The position numbers and the translations under genes are program-made. Shown here piece by piece: positions 34,466 through 37,688 of a DNA stretch of 37,688 nt. Source of the stretch: Ruminococcus sp. (lineage in GTDB: Bacteria > Bacillota > Clostridia > Oscillospirales > Ruminococcaceae); contig JAGBNQ010000025.1 in the NCBI GenBank assembly GCA_017634275.1, positions 1 to 37,688 of the forward strand, written 5' to 3'. The notes beneath the pieces are model-generated. The model was not told where the DNA came from and searched no databases. It was given only the letters and a program-made list of their open reading frames with translations. Within the stretch, counting starts at the first letter, position 1, and the number at the start of each line of letters is the position of its first letter.

Positions 34466-34771
34466 TTATATACATACGGGTTCGTCTATTACTTCCTTGC
34501 ATTTTGTGCAGCGGTAATATTTACACGAGTGACCGCTGTCGTAGTATAAATACTCAAATTCATGTTTTCCGCCCATCGGGCATATTGTTGCTGATTCAGA
34601 TACACCGAAGATATTGCACCCTCCCGAAACCGCATCAAGTATCTCATCGGGCAGCTCAATGTCGTTTTCGGAAATAAAAACGTTAAATTCCTCCTGCGTT
34701 TTGCACTCTCTTGCCTTTTGCTGCAATTCGGGGGAGAGGTCATCTAAAAATTTTTGTAATTTCTCATTCAT
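34466..34771 (-). CDS. leader / CxxGGxHxF-CxxC protein 26 (first gene of block 3)
   Basis: 101 residues; cargo TICPMGGKHEFEYLY and YRCTKCKEVIDE, with Phe replacing the Trp of its relatives. Two adjacent ATGs (34772-34774 and 34769-34771) both suit the AAAGGAGG site; I choose the second for a 51-residue leader. First gene after promoter P3; genes 26 to 18 form block 3. Confidence 0.84.
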   Translation of the reverse strand: MNEKLQKFLDDLSPELQQKARECKTQEEFNVFISENDIELPDEILDAVSGGCNIFGVSESATICPMGGKHEFEYLYYDSGHSCKYYRCTKCKEVIDEPVCI

Positions 34772-34810
34772 CATGTATACCTCCTTTGCACTATGCTTGT
34801 TTATATCTGT

Positions 34811-34908
34811 ATTATAGCACACCCCCTGCAACAAAAGTGCAACAAATCGCTGTTTTTTTAGCTGTCATATTTCATAAACTTTAAGCGCCTGAATTTGGCA
34901 TTTTGACG
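34811..34908 (-). promoter_or_regulatory. shared array promoter P3
   Basis: Minus strand order: CGTCAAAATGCC (34908 leftward), AAAGTTTA, TGACAGC, TTTGTTGCA (34838-34846), TTTGTTGCA (34827-34835), 10 bp with GGGGGTGTGC, then TATAAT (34811-34816). From the second repeat through the -10 it is identical to P2. Confidence 0.8.
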
Positions 34909-34914
34909 AAAAAA

Positions 34915-35027
34915 CCAAAATAAAAAGGTACCGCCGCACTATTTTAAATAAATCGCGTAGCGATACCTCTATTATTCTTTATTATTTATTCTTTCTTCTT
35001 TCTTATTTTAGAGGGCAAAGCCCTCGC
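34915..35027. repeat. 113-bp array repeat, copy B
   Basis: Matches 31676-31788 with few differences, in the same position relative to the following promoter. A third, shorter copy (35028-35076, with CGCATCG instead of CGTAGCG) abuts it. Confidence 0.75.
34919..34968 (-). terminator. terminator after gene 27
   Basis: The same hairpin as after gene 18 (AGGTATCGC with GCGGTACCT, then TTTTTATTTT). The related copy at 35028-35076 lies closer to gene 27 but has a weaker stem. Confidence 0.6.
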
Positions 35028-35100
35028 ATAAAAAGGTACCGCCGCACTATTTTAAATAAATCGCGCATCGATACCTACTTACATAAAGAGCAGCAAAAAG

Positions 35101-35418
35101 CTACTTCCATTCAACAATATCTTTATTCATATAGTCAGTAATTACAATATTGCATACAGCACATTTATATTTACGTCCACCACCACGTTCAAAAACGAAT
35201 TCCAATTGGTTTCCGCATATTTTATGGTAAGGATATCTGGGCGTAGGCTTGGATTCTGTTCCGCAGCCGCCCGAAACAAGCTCCAAAGCCTCCTCGGGCA
35301 GCTCTAAGTCATTATCCGCTATAAAAGCATCAAGCTCTTCCTTAGTCTTGCAAGCCCTTGCCTTTTCCTGCAATTCGGGGGATAAGTCCTTAATGTACTT
35401 TTCAAATTTTTCGTTCAT
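35101..35418 (-). CDS. leader / HxxxC-CxxC protein 27
   Basis: 105 residues; leader MNEKFEKYIKDLSPELQEKA; cargo YPYHKICGNQLEF with a His-Cys first pair and YKCAVCNIVITD, ending DIVEWK. Second and last gene of block 2. Confidence 0.84.
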   Translation of the reverse strand: MNEKFEKYIKDLSPELQEKARACKTKEELDAFIADNDLELPEEALELVSGGCGTESKPTPRYPYHKICGNQLEFVFERGGGRKYKCAVCNIVITDYMNKDIVEWK

Positions 35419-35495
35419 AGTGTTTTCCTCCTTTAATAATTATTTCAGCAGTAAGCCTGATGAATGACTTGTGTATATACGTTCATACTGTCATC

Positions 35496-35855
35496 TTACC
35501 ATTTTTTCAATTTGCTCATCGGTAAAGGAGTAAACTCAACTGCTTTATAATACAACCCATCATTACATCTTTCGCAATAATACCTGTCTTTCGGCAAACC
35601 ATCCCTATAGCAAGCGTCCCAATAACGCAGTTTTTGATGACATTCAGGACAGTATTCATTTACAAGATCACCCTGATCAAGTTTTTTATTTGATGCCGAG
35701 CAGCCGCCGGATACCATTTTAAGCGCGTCCTCAGGCAGCTCTATCTCATTTTCAGCCAAAAAAGCATTAAGCTCTTCCTTTGTCTTGCAAGCCCTTGCCT
35801 TTTCCTGCAATTCGGGTGATAAGTCTTTAATGTACTTTTCATAATTTTCATTCAT
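35496..35855 (-). CDS. leader / zinc-ribbon protein 28 (first gene of block 2)
   Basis: 119 residues; cargo KLDQGDLVNEYCPECHQKLR, YWD, then YYCERCNDGLYY and a KLKKW end. This cargo is a paralogue of that of gene 32, three genes upstream across a block boundary. AAGGAGG precedes the ATG. Follows promoter P4. Confidence 0.85.
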   Translation of the reverse strand: MNENYEKYIKDLSPELQEKARACKTKEELNAFLAENEIELPEDALKMVSGGCSASNKKLDQGDLVNEYCPECHQKLRYWDACYRDGLPKDRYYCERCNDGLYYKAVEFTPLPMSKLKKW

Positions 35856-35922
35856 GGTATTTTCCTCCTTATAATTTATTACGCAAGCAGGAAGACGGAC
35901 GCCGCCTTTGGCTTACAAACAC

Positions 35923-35958
35923 ATTATAGCATATCATCTGCTACAAATGTGCAAAAAA
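35923..35958 (-). promoter_or_regulatory. shared array promoter P4 (divergent copy)
   Basis: Minus strand: TTTTTTGCA (35950-35958) and TTTGTAGCA (35939-35947), 11 bp apart, then 10 bp and ATGCTATAAT (TATAAT at 35923-35928). The spacing is the same as in P1-P3, but the CGTCA and AAAGTTTA boxes are absent and the base before GCTATAAT is T preceded by A rather than G. Confidence 0.65.
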
Positions 35959-36020
35959 TTCGCCGATCATGCCCTTGTGATTATTCACAAAGTTTCGGCG
36001 TGACATTTGTGGATATAACC

Positions 36021-36083
36021 AAAGAGGCACTACCTTTTTGGTAAGTGCCGGGCTCTTTTTTCTTGTTGGGGCTGCAACAGCCC
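36021..36083. terminator. tandem hairpins after gene 29
   Basis: GGCACTACC-TTTTT-GGTAAGTGCC (36026-36049) with a T-run on the plus side and TCTTT on the minus side, then GGGGCTG-CAA-CAGCCCC near 36067-36083. Probably ends block 1. Nothing else is visible in 35959-36192. Confidence 0.4.
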
Positions 36084-36192
36084 CATTATTTATAAGCAGT
36101 TATCTGTGATCAAAACAGTGCTTTTATCAGAATATATTTCCTTCTTACGGGTATTACACCGCTTAAGCCTCTGCTGCCAAAGCCATGCCGGA

Positions 36193-36528
36193 TCATTTCC
36201 ATACGATCTCGTTTTCGTCCAGGTGTCTACGACATCCGTTCCAGCAAACATAAGGTTTAAGCTCCTCTATTTTAGGTTGCCCGGGCAAATGCGGAGTCAA
36301 ATCAATTACAGTATTTGTCACTGCTTCTGCACCACAATACTTGCAATATGGTTTTTTTGCCGTAGATGTGCCGCAGCCGCCCGAAACAAGCTTCAAAACC
36401 TCCTCGGGCAGCTCTAAGTTATTTTCCATTATAAAAGCATTAAGCTCTTCCTTTGTCTTGCAAGCCCTCGCCTTATCCTGCAATTCGGGGGATAAGTCTT
36501 TAATGTATTTTTCAAAATTTTCGTTCAT
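36193..36528 (-). CDS. leader / zinc-ribbon protein 29
   Basis: 111 residues; cargo begins CGTSTAKKPYCKYCGAEAVT and the second pair is C-x3-C (YVCWNGCRRHLDENE), ending EIVWK. Leader MNENFEKYIKDLSPELQDKA. Last gene of block 1. Confidence 0.84.
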   Translation of the reverse strand: MNENFEKYIKDLSPELQDKARACKTKEELNAFIMENNLELPEEVLKLVSGGCGTSTAKKPYCKYCGAEAVTNTVIDLTPHLPGQPKIEELKPYVCWNGCRRHLDENEIVWK

Positions 36529-36563
36529 AGTGTTTTCCTCCGTTTAAGCTGTTTGTAATATCA

Positions 36564-36821
36564 TCAGGACGGATGATAGAGCGTTTCTCCGCACTTTTTA
36601 CATTCCGAATAGCTTGTATATGTGTTCCATTCGTGCTTACCGCCCTTGGGGCAGTCGCCTGTGCAAAATCCGCCCGAAACCATTTCAAGCGCGTCCTCGG
36701 GCAGCTCTAAGTTATTCTCCGCTATAAAAGCATTAAGCTCCTCCATAGTCTTGCACTCCCTTGCCTTTTCCTGCAATTCGGGGGATAAGTCCTTTAAGTA
36801 GCTTTCAAATTTTTCGTTCAT
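36564..36821 (-). CDS. leader / CxxGGxHxW-CxxC protein 30
   Basis: 85 residues; a 34-residue cargo FCTGDCPKGGKHEW then SECKKCGETLYHPS. The only His-Trp type member outside the 21-26 cluster. The start at 36819-36821 follows AAGGAGAAAA; an 11-residue extension is less likely. Confidence 0.84.
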   Translation of the reverse strand: MNEKFESYLKDLSPELQEKARECKTMEELNAFIAENNLELPEDALEMVSGGFCTGDCPKGGKHEWNTYTSYSECKKCGETLYHPS

Positions 36822-36854
36822 AGTGTGTTTTCTCCTTAAATATGTGGTTACCAA

Positions 36855-37202
36855 TCAATTATGCCATTCATTCGGGAAAATGATCCTGTTGCAGGTCCTG
36901 CAATACATAAGGTTTTCCTTTGCGCCTTTGACTGTCTGCAACTTATCCTTTATCTTGTCTATCAGGCTCTGATTCTTCGGCAGTTCTTCAAGCACTGAAT
37001 TGCAGTAGTTGCATTTAAGTATCGGCTTTGCTTCCTTGACAGTTTCGCAGCCGCCCGAAACCATTTCAAGCGCGTCCTCGGGGAGCTCTATCTCATTTTC
37101 CGCTATAAAAGCATCAAGCTCTTCCTTTGTCTTGCACTGACGTGCCTTTTCCTGCAATTCGGGGGATAAGTCCTTAATGTACTTTTCAAATTTTTCGTTC
37201 AT
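36855..37202 (-). CDS. leader / zinc-ribbon protein 31
   Basis: 115 residues; the two ligand pairs (LKCNYCNSVLEEL and MYCRTCNRIIFP) are separated by a long Lys-rich insertion (NQSLIDKIKDKLQTVKGAKE), probably an extra helix. AAGGAGAAA precedes the ATG. Confidence 0.84.
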   Translation of the reverse strand: MNEKFEKYIKDLSPELQEKARQCKTKEELDAFIAENEIELPEDALEMVSGGCETVKEAKPILKCNYCNSVLEELPKNQSLIDKIKDKLQTVKGAKENLMYCRTCNRIIFPNEWHN

Positions 37203-37215
37203 GGCAGCTTTCTCC

Positions 37216-37560
37216 TTACCATCTTTTTAATTTACCATTCTTAACATACCATAGGCCGTCGTTGCATTTTTCGCAGTAGTATCTGCTATATATAACCATG
37301 GCTAATGTACCGGCAGCCATATCCCAGTAACGAAGCTGAGTTTTGCAATTCGGGCAGTACAGATCAACAAGATCCCCTTGATCAAGCTTATCATTTGAAT
37401 ATGAGCAGCCGCCGGATACCATTTCAAGCGCGTCCTCGGGGAGCTCTATCTCATTTTCCGCTATAAAAGCATTAAGCTCTTCCTTTGTCTTGCACTGACG
37501 TGCCTTTTCCTGCAATTCGGGGGATAAGCTCTCGATGTACTTTTCAAATTGTGCGTTCAT
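37216..37560 (-). CDS. leader / zinc-ribbon protein 32 (first array gene in the window)
   Basis: 114 residues from the ATG at 37558-37560; leader MNAQFEKYIESLSPELQEKA; cargo KLDQGDLVDLYCPNCKTQLR, YWD, YYCEKCNDGLWY, KLKRW, paralogous to gene 28. The ribosome site GAGGAAA lies in a small stem (GTTTCC with GGAAAC, 37567-37580). The 128 bp to the window edge contain no TTTGTTGCA repeat, so its promoter may be further right. Confidence 0.84.
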   Translation of the reverse strand: MNAQFEKYIESLSPELQEKARQCKTKEELNAFIAENEIELPEDALEMVSGGCSYSNDKLDQGDLVDLYCPNCKTQLRYWDMAAGTLAMVIYSRYYCEKCNDGLWYVKNGKLKRW

Positions 37561-37688
37561 GGTGTGTTTCCTCGGAAACCACATTTAATGGATGCAAGGT
37601 TAAGATCAAGCAGCCATATTTCGATATTTAAACATATATAACACTTGTCCTCATAAGACACATATCTGGAGCGAACCTTATATCAGCA

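Noticed and set aside
25508..37560. Many long open frames on the plus strand across the array, rich in Ser/Leu/Phe
   Set aside because: They are antisense shadows of the conserved leader; they lack ribosome sites and repeat in register with the minus-strand genes.
25393..37560. CRISPR-like array, because of the regular repeated units
   Set aside because: The repeats are protein-coding leaders at 270-420 bp spacing with open frames and ribosome sites, not short identical repeats with spacers.
25393..37560. Standard lanthipeptide precursor array
   Set aside because: The cargoes are long, charged and zinc-ribbon-like with few Ser/Thr near the Cys, and no LanM or other modifying enzyme is in the window. 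It is kept only as an alternative for gene 16.

Overview
The window looks like a Gram-positive Clostridia chromosome, most plausibly a Ruminococcus-like gut or rumen fibre degrader. The reasons are a moderate GC content, Shine-Dalgarno sites in front of nearly every gene, good sigma-A promoters (TTGACN-17-TATAAT), a secreted membrane-anchored GH9 cellulase, a YicI-type GH31 alpha-xylosidase, and AT-rich palindromic repeats in many intergenic gaps. The genus is inferred from gene content only.

Left part, 1-25.2 kb, is mostly housekeeping. It holds the branched-chain amino acid operon ilvB-ilvN-ilvC (minus strand, ilvC cut by the window edge), a DUF6291-type protein, and a membrane protein with a cysteine-rich motif. 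A secreted GH9 endoglucanase follows, overlapping an NlpC/P60 hydrolase gene by 4 bp. Next come a divergent EF-G paralogue, the GH31 alpha-xylosidase with a cre-like site upstream, and a brnT/brnA toxin-antitoxin pair. The rest is an EAL-HDOD signalling protein, a DUF3592 pair with uridine phosphorylase, nadB-nadC, a membrane protein with a DUF3237-like protein, and a lipoprotein.

Right part, 25.4-37.6 kb, is the striking region: 32 consecutive small minus-strand genes plus one decayed remnant. Each encodes a 51-residue (rarely 52) leader resembling the Nif11-type RiPP leader, with a conserved Cys near residue 23 and ending in (A/S)GG. A different C-terminal cargo of 9 to 90 residues follows. 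Nearly all cargoes carry two spaced metal-ligand pairs (CxxC, CxxH, HxxC or CxxGxxHxW, then CxxC), so they look like small zinc ribbons rather than ordinary bacteriocin cores. No modification enzyme, peptidase or ABC transporter lies in the window, and the array runs to within about 130 bp of the right edge.

The array divides into five blocks. Four start at the same promoter: two TTTGTTGCA-like repeats 11 bp apart, exactly 10 bp upstream of an extended -10 (TGnTATAAT in three of the four). Terminator-like hairpins precede these promoters. Three of the four promoters share further conserved boxes about 60 bp upstream of the repeats. The blocks therefore look like one regulon copied and expanded in place. 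Genes at 26.1-27.1 kb preserve an apparent unequal crossover between leader sequences, which suggests how the family grows. The main hypothesis is an expanded family of leader-tagged, probably exported zinc-ribbon miniproteins under common control; its function is unknown.
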